A stretch of 46,033 nucleotides of DNA from an uncultured Alphaproteobacteria bacterium. Its GTDB lineage: Bacteria; Pseudomonadota; Alphaproteobacteria; Rhodobacterales; Rhodobacteraceae. Position 1 is the first letter of the stretch. Each line of letters opens with the position of its first letter. Positions 1 through 6,740 of this stretch are shown here, one piece after another. The stretch spans positions 1-46,033 of the forward strand of contig CACIAQ010000011.1 in NCBI GenBank assembly GCA_902584635.1. Reading direction: 5' to 3'. The notes below the pieces were generated by a model. That model saw only the letters and a list, made by a program, of their open reading frames with translations. It did not search any database and was not told where the DNA came from. Made by a program: the position numbers and the translations under genes.

Positions 1-1
1 G

Positions 2-1258
2 GTGGGAGTTTTCTATTTTATTACTTCAGTTGAAAATGACAAACAACCCGTTGCTTTAGAAACTTCATCAAAACCGATACTGCTCATAATGCCTATTGAA
101 ACCTCTGGCTTATCGGATGATCAAAAAGGATTTGCTAGAGGCATTACGGAAAGCATGATTTCTACTCTTTCAAGCTATCAGGCGATAAAAGTATTATCCA
201 GTAGCACCAGCTATCATGCCCAAAAAACGGAAATGCTTGATAATTTAATAAGAGAAGATTATGGCGTTGATTATTTGATCAGAGGCTCAATGCAAGTAAT
301 GGGCAATAATGCTCGTTTAAATCTTGAAATAACTGATTTGAAAGCTGCCAAAGTTACATTATCAAAGAAAAAAGATTTTAATATGGAAGACATATTTAAA
401 GTTCAAGATGAGCTTGGTAATGAAATTTTAAGTGCACTCTCAATAGATCTTGGTGTTGGTAGTGCCCAGGGAAGTGATTGGGTAAAACAATGGAAGTCAA
501 TGGAGGATTTCATTAAATTTTTAAATTGGCGTAATGAGTGGCGAAAGTTTACACAGAATGGATACTTGAATTCACTAAGAATATTGGAAGAGCTGCGGGC
601 TTCCTATCCAGAAGAAAAACCCAACATTTTAATTGCAGAGTCTTGGCAGCTTTACCAAAAATTAAATTTTGGTCTCAGCAAAAATAAAGAGAAAGATTTG
701 AAGCGTCTGAAATACACTCTTGATAGAGGAATTGAGATTGAACCTAATTCTGTCGACATATTAGCAGGAAGAGCGTTAATTGGTGTACAATATCTTGGCA
801 GAAGTTGTAAAGACTCTATGGCTGACATTATAAAAACGGAGCAGCTGGGTAGTACCGTTGATACGCTGACAATAGCTGCAGGTGTTTATGAAAATTGTGG
901 GGAATTAAAAAAAGGAATTGCATCGACAAGAAGCGCTTTAGAGCTTGTTCCGAACGACTTTGGGTGGTTTATTACAACCACCCTCGTGGTGCGTTTGTAC
1001 AAAGACGGACAGATTGAAGAAATATATAAACTTATCGGGGACGACATTGAGGCTAAAGATATGGGTAGCTGGGTATTGGCTATATATGCGTTTCTTGAGC
1101 AAGATAAAGGGAATATGGAGAACGCAAAAAAATATCTTGAGAGGGCAAAAAAAAGGGGCCTAAATTTGGTAAGATTTGAGGCATCCTTGAAAAACTATAA
1201 TGAAGAACTTCATAAAAAAACTATTTATGGCTTGAAAAAAATCGGTGATCTGGAGTAA
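2..1258 (+). CDS. C-terminal part of a class III adenylate cyclase-type protein (TolB-like + TPR region), cut by the left edge
   Basis: The reading frame is open to the window edge, so the GTG at position 2 is probably internal. The first residues (GVFYFI) look like the end of a membrane segment. Residues about 25-150 resemble the TolB/FlgO-like domain that follows the membrane helix in cyclases of this type, with a 'GITESMISTLSSY' stretch comparable to 'GITDHLISSISST' in the complete cyclase at 6741-8729. The rest is helical, with degenerate TPR-like repeats to the C-terminus. By analogy the missing N-terminal part would be a cytoplasmic cyclase domain plus one membrane helix, making this a membrane-bound signalling enzyme with a periplasmic sensor region. 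The missing cyclase domain is inferred, not seen. Repeat copy A follows 110 bp after the stop. Confidence 0.7.
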   Translation: MGVFYFITSVENDKQPVALETSSKPILLIMPIETSGLSDDQKGFARGITESMISTLSSYQAIKVLSSSTSYHAQKTEMLDNLIREDYGVDYLIRGSMQVMGNNARLNLEITDLKAAKVTLSKKKDFNMEDIFKVQDELGNEILSALSIDLGVGSAQGSDWVKQWKSMEDFIKFLNWRNEWRKFTQNGYLNSLRILEELRASYPEEKPNILIAESWQLYQKLNFGLSKNKEKDLKRLKYTLDRGIEIEPNSVDILAGRALIGVQYLGRSCKDSMADIIKTEQLGSTVDTLTIAAGVYENCGELKKGIASTRSALELVPNDFGWFITTTLVVRLYKDGQIEEIYKLIGDDIEAKDMGSWVLAIYAFLEQDKGNMENAKKYLERAKKRGLNLVRFEASLKNYNEELHKKTIYGLKKIGDLE

Positions 1259-1368
1259 AGACTCTAGAAATGAACCAATAGCAAATGAAATACAGCAATA
1301 ACAGTAAATTAGGTATCTACGTGTTTATGTCAAAAGGCTCGATTTGTCTCACAGTTTGTTTTACAGTT

Positions 1369-1437
1369 AAAGTTATACCTACCACGCATTGAACACGGGG
1401 GTGTACAGGTAGTATGTTTGTAGAATGCACGGTTACA
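1369..1437 (-). repeat. Dispersed intergenic repeat, copy A
   Basis: Read on the minus strand it contains 'aaacatactacctgtacacc', then a short hairpin region and 'ggtataac'. It matches the core 'CACTCCAAGAACATACTACC' seen in five other intergenic places, though it has diverged on the 5' side. It lies between the truncated cyclase and the GNAT-like gene. Confidence 0.6.
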
Positions 1438-1466
1438 ATGTAGTAATAATTGGACAGAACCGTAAT

Positions 1467-1976
1467 CTATATAAAGTACTCGAAGTTAAGTGAATCTGAA
1501 TTAACACTTAATTCTTTAGCTCCATTTTTCAGATGAAAATTTCTTGCCATATTATTCTTTGGACTCAGCGTAACGAAGCGCTTAATTTCAGGTCTATTCT
1601 TTTGAAGCCAATCTACAGCATTAAATAACATCTTACGACCACATCCTTTATCGTAACTCCAAATTGTATAAAATATTGCTATCGATTTTTCAATGTTTGT
1701 CTTATCCGAGGAGAACTCATCTAATTCAATTTCATTTATCGGAACTTCGTTAGAAACTGCGATGCAGACTGCCGCCTTACAATTTTGATTATCAATTAAA
1801 GCTAATCCCAGTCTATTGTTGGATAACCTAAATTCTTCTGTTAAGTGAGGCCTTACAGGGTCATCATTAAACAAATGGGAATAATACCCAGACTCAATTA
1901 GTATTGTTTCCATAAAATTCTCACAAGGAATAGTATTAAAAGTGAACTTCTTATTTGAATATGTCCATTTTGTCAA
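1467..1976 (-). CDS. GNAT-like N-acetyltransferase family protein
   Basis: 169 residues. The C-terminal half has the look of a GNAT fold: 'GCGRKMLFNAVDWLQ' resembles the acetyl-CoA-binding motif A with its following helix, and 'LSPKNNMARNFHLKNGA' resembles the last strand-helix block, where family members end in 'FHLRNGA'. The N-terminal half is poorly conserved. The likely role is acyl transfer from acetyl-CoA to an unknown acceptor in the cytoplasm. The only in-frame start is TTG at 1976, with a stop codon two codons upstream and no clear Shine-Dalgarno site, so the true start is uncertain and the gene could be slightly degraded. It stands alone, flanked by repeat copies A and B. Confidence 0.5.
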   Translation of the reverse strand: MTKWTYSNKKFTFNTIPCENFMETILIESGYYSHLFNDDPVRPHLTEEFRLSNNRLGLALIDNQNCKAAVCIAVSNEVPINEIELDEFSSDKTNIEKSIAIFYTIWSYDKGCGRKMLFNAVDWLQKNRPEIKRFVTLSPKNNMARNFHLKNGAKELSVNSDSLNFEYFI

Positions 1977-2049
1977 TATTTAAGAAAATCTTTTTTCTCC
2001 AATGCATAATGGGAACTAATTGATAAAACATTTTCTTGTGAGCTTGCTT

Positions 2050-2122
2050 AATTTTGTCTATACCTGTGGTAGACCACTGGGGGTAATCACGTAGTATGCT
2101 CTTGGAGTGAGCAGCAGATGAG
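2050..2122 (-). repeat. Dispersed intergenic repeat, copy B
   Basis: On the minus strand it reads 'CATCTGCTGCTCACTCCAAG', then 'agcatactacgtgattaccc', then a small hairpin 'gtggtctaccac' and 'ggtatagacaaaa'. Core, hairpin and tail all correspond to copy D. The surrounding gap 1977-2292 holds no gene. It also has an 8-bp inverted repeat (2184-2191 with 2271-2278) of unknown meaning. Confidence 0.75.
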
Positions 2123-2292
2123 ATTTTCTGTTATGCTAATCAAATTAAAGAGGTTAAGACTAAGGTATACAGAACCGTCTCTGCCTACTTTCCTTCTTTT
2201 GAAAATACTTTTCCTTCTACAGAAACTATGTTTTTCCCCTATTTAATATTCAACATAGGCAAATTGAAACAAAGTAGGGAGATAAAGGAGCA

Positions 2293-3579
2293 TCAGGTTT
2301 GAACTTTGTAGAGAGTGATTTTATCTTTTTTACCCCTTATTCCATAATCTTTTACTTCTTCAGCATTTAGAGTCTCATTTAGCCTATTTTTCAGATCCTC
2401 CGTTACAACAAAATCACATTTTAACTCCTTGCAAATATCACACACTCTATTCGCAACGTTCACCACATCACCAATCACTGTAAACTCTTTTCTGTCTTCA
2501 TTACCAATATTGCCGACGACACAGCTACCAAAGTGGATGCCAATTCTATGAGATACAATAGGCAGTTGTTTGTCCTCTCTTTCCTTAACCCATTGTCTCA
2601 TTGCGATTTGCATTTCTCTTGCACAGTTGAAAGCATTTTGGGCATCATTTCCTTGGCTGGTGGGAGTACCAAAGGTAGCCATCACAGAGTCTCCTATAAA
2701 CTTATCGACGGTTCCTGCGTTCTTAAATATAGGTTTTATCATTTTGTCCTGATATTCAGATAACAAATCAATAATTTCTTTAGAACTCATTTTCTCAGAT
2801 AGTTCTGTGAAACTATCGATATCTGTAAATAAAACCGCCACCAGTTGTGAGTTATTTTCATTTTCTTTTACTTCTAAATCTGACTCTTGAATCTTTTGCC
2901 TAATTGCTGGCGAAAAATATCTCCCAAATTGTGCAGTACTTTTTTCAAATTTCACTACGTCCCCCATTAGTCTGTCTACTAGGTAAACTACAGACCAACA
3001 AACAATGCTAATAATAACCCAGACATTCATCCAAATAATGAGAATAGAAGTATTAATTGCAAACCCGTCTCTTTGAAGAACATCAAAGTTTGATTCAAAA
3101 TAAGTTCTTTCATCGTTTACAACTTGGTATATTTCCCAGCCAAACATAACAGTAAAAAAACCAATAAAAACTATTATTAGAGAACTTCTCAAGAAAAGAG
3201 TACCAAGTACCACAAATGTCATTGGAACCAACGGAGAAGTATTTAGAGACCGACCTAATCCAATTAATTCAGGATTTACATATCTAGTATCCATATCGAT
3301 TAAAAGATCAAATATAAAATAATATGCAGGGAACAGTAAAAGAGTAGCAATCGATAGAATGCGATAATTACTGGCCTTAAGATACTGTATAAATAAACCA
3401 AAAATAAGAAAAGAAGTAAGATTTAGTAGCATCTGTCCCTGATTTACAAATTGTAATTGAGCCGTTGGAGCAAGTATCCACCTAATTAGATTTAACATAG
3501 CAATAGCAGAGATAACTATACATAGTGCTCGTAATCCAGCGATCCTTCTATTCAACTCGTGGTTTATTACGTCTAACAT
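2293..3579 (-). CDS. Membrane-bound class III adenylate/guanylate cyclase
   Basis: 428 residues. The N-terminal half (about 15-200) is very hydrophobic, with roughly five or six membrane segments. After a short linker comes a class III cyclase catalytic domain (about 245-425). Metal-binding Asp253 lies in 'LFTDIDSFTELSEKM' and Asp297 in 'DKFIGDSVMATFG'. Lys293 of that motif is the residue that usually marks ATP specificity, so cAMP is the likely product. 'VIGDVVNVANRV' supplies the transition-state Asn and Arg. The start is well supported: ATG preceded by AAAGGGA. The multi-helix N-terminus is probably the sensor; its signal cannot be told from sequence. Monocistronic, with gene-free DNA on both sides. 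Confidence 0.88.
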   Translation of the reverse strand: MLDVINHELNRRIAGLRALCIVISAIAMLNLIRWILAPTAQLQFVNQGQMLLNLTSFLIFGLFIQYLKASNYRILSIATLLLFPAYYFIFDLLIDMDTRYVNPELIGLGRSLNTSPLVPMTFVVLGTLFLRSSLIIVFIGFFTVMFGWEIYQVVNDERTYFESNFDVLQRDGFAINTSILIIWMNVWVIISIVCWSVVYLVDRLMGDVVKFEKSTAQFGRYFSPAIRQKIQESDLEVKENENNSQLVAVLFTDIDSFTELSEKMSSKEIIDLLSEYQDKMIKPIFKNAGTVDKFIGDSVMATFGTPTSQGNDAQNAFNCAREMQIAMRQWVKEREDKQLPIVSHRIGIHFGSCVVGNIGNEDRKEFTVIGDVVNVANRVCDICKELKCDFVVTEDLKNRLNETLNAEEVKDYGIRGKKDKITLYKVQT

Positions 3580-3646
3580 TTAATCCCTTTCAATTATCTA
3601 AATATAGATGAGAGACACAAGGATGTTAAGGAAAGTGCCGTTCTTG

Positions 3647-3814
3647 TCAAGATAACTTCAATCCATATGATTTTTGTTCTTTTTGAGGCTCCTCAATGCC
3701 ACAACCACTATAGTGCTTCCAACGGTCATCTTTCCCTGCTTGACATTCTTCTTCTCTCACAGAAAAAGAAGGTAAGTAGGAAGTTATTACAATAGCCATT
3801 AGGATAAATTTCAT
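3647..3814 (-). CDS. Small putative secreted peptide (55 aa)
   Basis: ATG at 3814, TGA at 3647-3649. The protein starts with a short signal-peptide-like stretch (MKFILMAIVITSYLPSFS). The remainder is polar with two cysteines ('EEECQAG', 'YSGCGIEE'). AGGT lies about 11 nt before the ATG. No family is recognised. The coding call rests only on the signal-like N-terminus and a plausible start, so it could be a chance ORF in a decaying region. Confidence 0.35.
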   Translation of the reverse strand: MKFILMAIVITSYLPSFSVREEECQAGKDDRWKHYSGCGIEEPQKEQKSYGLKLS

Positions 3815-3882
3815 CTCAAAAGTATCACCTACAGTTTTACATTTTGCAACATCAGGATGTTGGAGGACTACCTTCCGTTTTA

Positions 3883-4122
3883 TCAGACCATGATTCGATT
3901 GAAGACAGAAGATGTTATTTTAAATCTAACGAAATTTGGAGAAATTCTGTAGTCTCTTTTTCCATATAATCTTACACGCTGATACAACGTCTCAGGTAGA
4001 TTGTAGGCTTGGAAGATATTCTTAGAGATTGATGTTCTATTTTGGTAAACCGTCGTTACAATCCACTTGGCTTCTTTGAAGCCAAAATATCCCAACATGC
4101 CTAAAAACATTAAACTTGTCAT
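3883..4122 (-). CDS. Doubtful small hypothetical ORF (79 aa)
   Basis: The N-terminus is hydrophobic (MTSLMFLGMLGYFGF) and the rest basic and polar. No Shine-Dalgarno site is visible before the ATG and no family is recognised. It lies between the 55-aa putative peptide and the GFA gene. It may be a chance ORF. Confidence 0.2.
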   Translation of the reverse strand: MTSLMFLGMLGYFGFKEAKWIVTTVYQNRTSISKNIFQAYNLPETLYQRVRLYGKRDYRISPNFVRFKITSSVFNRIMV

Positions 4123-4280
4123 TACACACTTGTATAAACACCAGCATCAATTTGTAATTTATCAAATGCGACATTTTGAATAATTGGGAATAATATTGAA
4201 AAACACCAGAGAAAGATAAAATAGTTCAGTTTGAAAACTAATAGTATTATAGTTTATTAAATGACCAAATGGAGAATATT

Positions 4281-4736
4281 ATGACTGAGGAGATATTGAG
4301 AACTGGAGGATGCCTTTGCGGCAAAAGTCGCTATCAGACAAAGGGGGAGTCCCCAAGAGCAATAATGTGTCATTGTCGATATTGCCAAACATACACGGGA
4401 AGTGCATTTGGAACGCAAGTCTGGTTCCCAGAAGATAAGGTCATATTAAAATCTGGAGAATTATCTGAATATGAAAATAATACTGAGTCAGGGAATGTAG
4501 TTACGTTAAATTTTTGTAAAAATTGTGGTTCAACTATCTTTTTGAGGCTTAATGTTTTCCAAGGTATGGTAGCTATTCCCGGAGGAAGCTTTGACCCTCC
4601 AACATTTTGGTTTGAACCACATGTTGAGAATTTTTGTCGTACAAAAGCACCATTTATTCAAACTTTTACTGCTGAAAAGCATGATACGCATCCAATGTAT
4701 AATCCGAAAACGCCAGATAATCACCCAGTGAAATAA
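4281..4736 (+). CDS. GFA-family (CENP-V/GFA domain) zinc-binding protein
   Basis: About 151 residues. The GFA fold is shown by the cysteine pattern: 'GGCLCGKSRY' near the N-terminus, 'CHCRYC' about 25 residues on, and 'NFCKNCGSTIFL' further down. Together these form the zinc sites typical of glutathione-dependent formaldehyde-activating enzyme-like proteins. The function of most such proteins is unknown; detoxification of small aldehydes is only a family-level suggestion. ATG 4281 was chosen because GGAG lies 7 nt upstream; the in-frame ATG at 4269 is the alternative. A small GC stem (agccc/gggct at 4765-4778) follows the stop without a clear T-run. The membrane methyltransferase gene is next on the same strand. 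Confidence 0.85.
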   Translation: MTEEILRTGGCLCGKSRYQTKGESPRAIMCHCRYCQTYTGSAFGTQVWFPEDKVILKSGELSEYENNTESGNVVTLNFCKNCGSTIFLRLNVFQGMVAIPGGSFDPPTFWFEPHVENFCRTKAPFIQTFTAEKHDTHPMYNPKTPDNHPVK

Positions 4737-4814
4737 TTTGTTAATTGAGGTAAATTAAACTCTTAGCCCCTTTGGGCTTCTCCGAGACTAAAAAATTAAG
4801 AAGGAATGTTTGAA

Positions 4815-5261
4815 ATGAAAACAAAAATACCACCACCAATTATAGCACTTGTAATGATAGCCATAATTTATTTATCTTCCCTCATTATTGAACCTATTAG
4901 TTTTGGTTATCAAACATTAATAAGTATCTTAGTCGTGCTAACTGGATTGGCATGCGCCATACCTTCTTTTTGGTTATTTGCAAAACATAAAACAACTATT
5001 AGTCCTTTTATCCCTTCAGAAACTACTGTACTAGTAACAGATGGGATGTATCGTTATTCAAGAAATCCCATGTATTTGGGGCTTGTCTTATTAACTATTG
5101 CGGCAACAATTTTTTTTGGAACTTGGATGGGGGTTGTAATAGTTTTCGCCTTTATTTTTCTACTTAATATATTGCAAATAATTCCTGAAGAGGAAGCTCT
5201 GCTAGATATTTTTGGCGACGAATATATTGAGTACAAGAAAATAGTCAGAAGGTGGATATGA
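4815..5261 (+). CDS. Isoprenylcysteine carboxyl methyltransferase/phospholipid methyltransferase-family membrane protein
   Basis: About 148 residues with four predicted membrane segments. The C-terminal half carries the family signature 'DGMYRYSRNPMYLGL', a hydrophobic stretch, then a conserved Glu-rich block 'IPEEEALLDIFGDEYIEY' ending in 'VRRWI'. These motifs form the SAM site in ICMT/PEMT-like enzymes. The substrate is unknown; bacterial members methylate lipids or small thiol or phenolic compounds. ATG 4815 is preferred because AAGGA sits about 8 nt upstream; ATG 4806 is in frame but too close to that site. It may be co-transcribed with the GFA gene, from which it is separated by about 80 bp. 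Confidence 0.8.
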   Translation: MKTKIPPPIIALVMIAIIYLSSLIIEPISFGYQTLISILVVLTGLACAIPSFWLFAKHKTTISPFIPSETTVLVTDGMYRYSRNPMYLGLVLLTIAATIFFGTWMGVVIVFAFIFLLNILQIIPEEEALLDIFGDEYIEYKKIVRRWI

Positions 5262-5303
5262 TTAATACAATTTTCAATTTTATAGTGAACTAATAAAAAC
5301 AGA

Positions 5304-5597
5304 ATGGTGAAGCGCTATTTATTAGGACAAATAACGATAAGTGATAAAAGCCAATATAAGAAATATTACTCAAAAATTAGTAATGTTATTAAAGAGTTTG
5401 GAGGGAAATACTTGGTAAAGGGTGGATTACGCGTGGTTAAAGAAGGCAGTCCTTCCTTTCAAAGAGACGTCTTGGTTGAGTTCAAAGATATAAAAACAGC
5501 TCAGCTTTTTTTCTCATCTAAACAATTTAAAGAAATCAGTTAGTTCAGAAAGGCTGGGTCAACTGGCTTTCTACTACTACTGAATGGGAAAGAATAA
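5304..5597 (+). pseudogene. DUF1330-like protein interrupted by one TAG codon
   Basis: The first 79 codons encode a DUF1330-type ferredoxin-like small protein ('YLLGQITISDKSQYKKYY', 'GGKYLVKGG', 'DVLVEFKDIKTAQLFF'). A TAG at 5541-5543 ends the frame after 'FKEIS'. The same frame continues as 'FRKAGSTGFLLLLNGKE' to TAA at 5595-5597. That tail matches the expected C-terminal helix and strand of the family and restores the usual length of about 95 residues. So this looks like a recent nonsense mutation, or a gene whose product lacks its last strand. Function of the family is unknown. Confidence 0.65.
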
Positions 5598-5631
5598 AAT
5601 TTTTCCCCAAATATATTTTTTGAAATTGATA

Positions 5632-5880
5632 CTAATCGGCTTGCCATCTGAAACCTTCTTCTATACAAAACAAACGCCCAAATTTACACTGTCTATCACT
5701 TCGACAAACCTTTTCATGCTTACTATTTTCCCAACACTCGGTTGTTACAGCAGAACCATACTTATCTATAAACCGATCCCATGTATCTCCAACCGACAAA
5801 AGTACAATCGAAGGTAATATAAATGCGACGAATATTATCGTTACAAATGCTATACCAAAACCTTCATTATTTTCTTCCAT
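5632..5880 (-). CDS. Small cysteine-rich single-pass membrane protein, hypothetical (82 aa)
   Basis: ATG at 5880 with AAGG 7 nt upstream. Residues about 8-30 form one hydrophobic segment (GIAFVTIIFVAFILPSIVLL). The following domain, probably outside the membrane, has four cysteines ('TECWEN', 'EKVCRSDRQC', 'LFCIEEGF') that could form disulfides. No family is recognised. The ordered layout and ribosome-binding site favour a real gene. Repeat copy C begins about 78 bp upstream of its start. Confidence 0.45.
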   Translation of the reverse strand: MEENNEGFGIAFVTIIFVAFILPSIVLLSVGDTWDRFIDKYGSAVTTECWENSKHEKVCRSDRQCKFGRLFCIEEGFRWQAD

Positions 5881-5957
5881 TTCAAAACCTTTTTTCTATA
5901 TTATTGTAAGGATTTAGTTTATTTAGCTATTTGTCAAAGGATTGGAGTTAGCATATG

Positions 5958-6012
5958 TAAAAAAGCACCCCATCTGCTGCACACTCCAAAAGCATATTAC
6001 CTGCTCACTTTG
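5958..6012 (+). repeat. Dispersed intergenic repeat, copy C
   Basis: It reads 'CACCCCATCTGCTGCACACT', then 'ccaaaagcatattacctgct'. It matches the core of copies B, D, E and F closely, but the hairpin and tail downstream are not clearly recognisable. Confidence 0.7.
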
Positions 6013-6104
6013 CTTTAACGCGTTATTGCATCCAAGAAACATTTGGTGCTACAACACAATGATGAGTGTTCTGAACTAATTAATTTTAATGGAGAAGTTA
6101 AAGA

Positions 6105-6284
6105 ATGACGTTTCTACTAGACTCAATAACTGGGCTATTGTTTCCAGTTCTTTCATGGTGCTTTGACGAAAATTATCAATGGCTTTTTGACAAACCTTAT
6201 ATGCTTGAGGACTTTCATACTAAAACAAAGTTACTGTCTTATAAGTCCCCTTTTTATTCCATATTCGATTATAGCAAAATCTAA
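6105..6284 (+). CDS. Doubtful small hypothetical ORF (59 aa)
   Basis: ATG 6105 is preceded by GGAGAA about 9 nt upstream. It encodes a 59-residue protein beginning 'MTFLLDSITGLLFPVLSWCF' and ending at TAA 6282-6284. No family is recognised. The stretch 6285-6456 that follows shows no gene. It could be a chance ORF: the opposite strand also has a partial open frame here. Confidence 0.25.
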   Translation: MTFLLDSITGLLFPVLSWCFDENYQWLFDKPYMLEDFHTKTKLLSYKSPFYSIFDYSKI

Positions 6285-6456
6285 TACATCTCCATTCTTT
6301 GAGCTTTACAAAAAGGTGTGTTCCTTTTTCTACTCACTACCTAATGTGAAGAAGCATTTTAGCTTCGGTTTTTAAGGTAAAAGTATTACATGGCATTAGA
6401 TTTGTGTCGGTCATTGTAGTGCCTCACAAAAGCTATGCAGTTTGCTGTTGTATTTA

Positions 6457-6723
6457 TTATTTTCTCAACTGTTGAATAACATCACCGTCAAACACGATCG
6501 TATCTTTGATTTTAAAATCATACTGTTCCCTCCATTTAGACATTTCGCTAAAAAGCTCGTCACCTTTTTCCTTTGTTTCAAAAATAATAAACATTAACAC
6601 TGAATCTGAACTAGCCCTTACCCAAGTAATTTCTTATAATCCTCGCTCTAATAGCTCAGGAACTTTTGTGGTATGCATTGCGATAAATTTCTTACAGTCA
6701 GCTTCAGTGAAAAAGTTAAACAT
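6457..6723 (-). pseudogene. Small alpha/beta-barrel-like protein gene with one internal TAA
   Basis: ATG at 6723 is preceded by a strong GGGAGGG site that begins just past the stop codon of the upstream cyclase, so the two genes would be co-transcribed. The frame reads MFNFFTEADCKKFIAM..., meets TAA at 6634-6636 (codon 30), then stays open for another 58 codons ('EITWVRASSDSVLMFIIFET'...) to TAA at 6457-6459. The whole 88-residue product looks like a compact small alpha/beta protein, probably a dimeric ferredoxin-like barrel. Family assignment is a guess. The single nonsense codon is read directly from the sequence. Confidence 0.6.
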
Positions 6724-6740
6724 GCCAACCCTCCCAACAC

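Noticed and set aside
6165-6400. Minus-strand fragment ('YESPQAYKVCQKAIDNFRQ') as another decayed gene
   Set aside because: The readable stretch is short and broken by stops, and I could not tie it to a family with confidence.
5541-6636. Stop-codon reassignment or suppression (TAG at 5541, TAA at 6634, tRNA-like element at 11506)
   Set aside because: The two stops are different codons, normal genes here end with both, and the tRNA-like element is defective with a GTA- or TGT-type loop. Ordinary gene decay is simpler.
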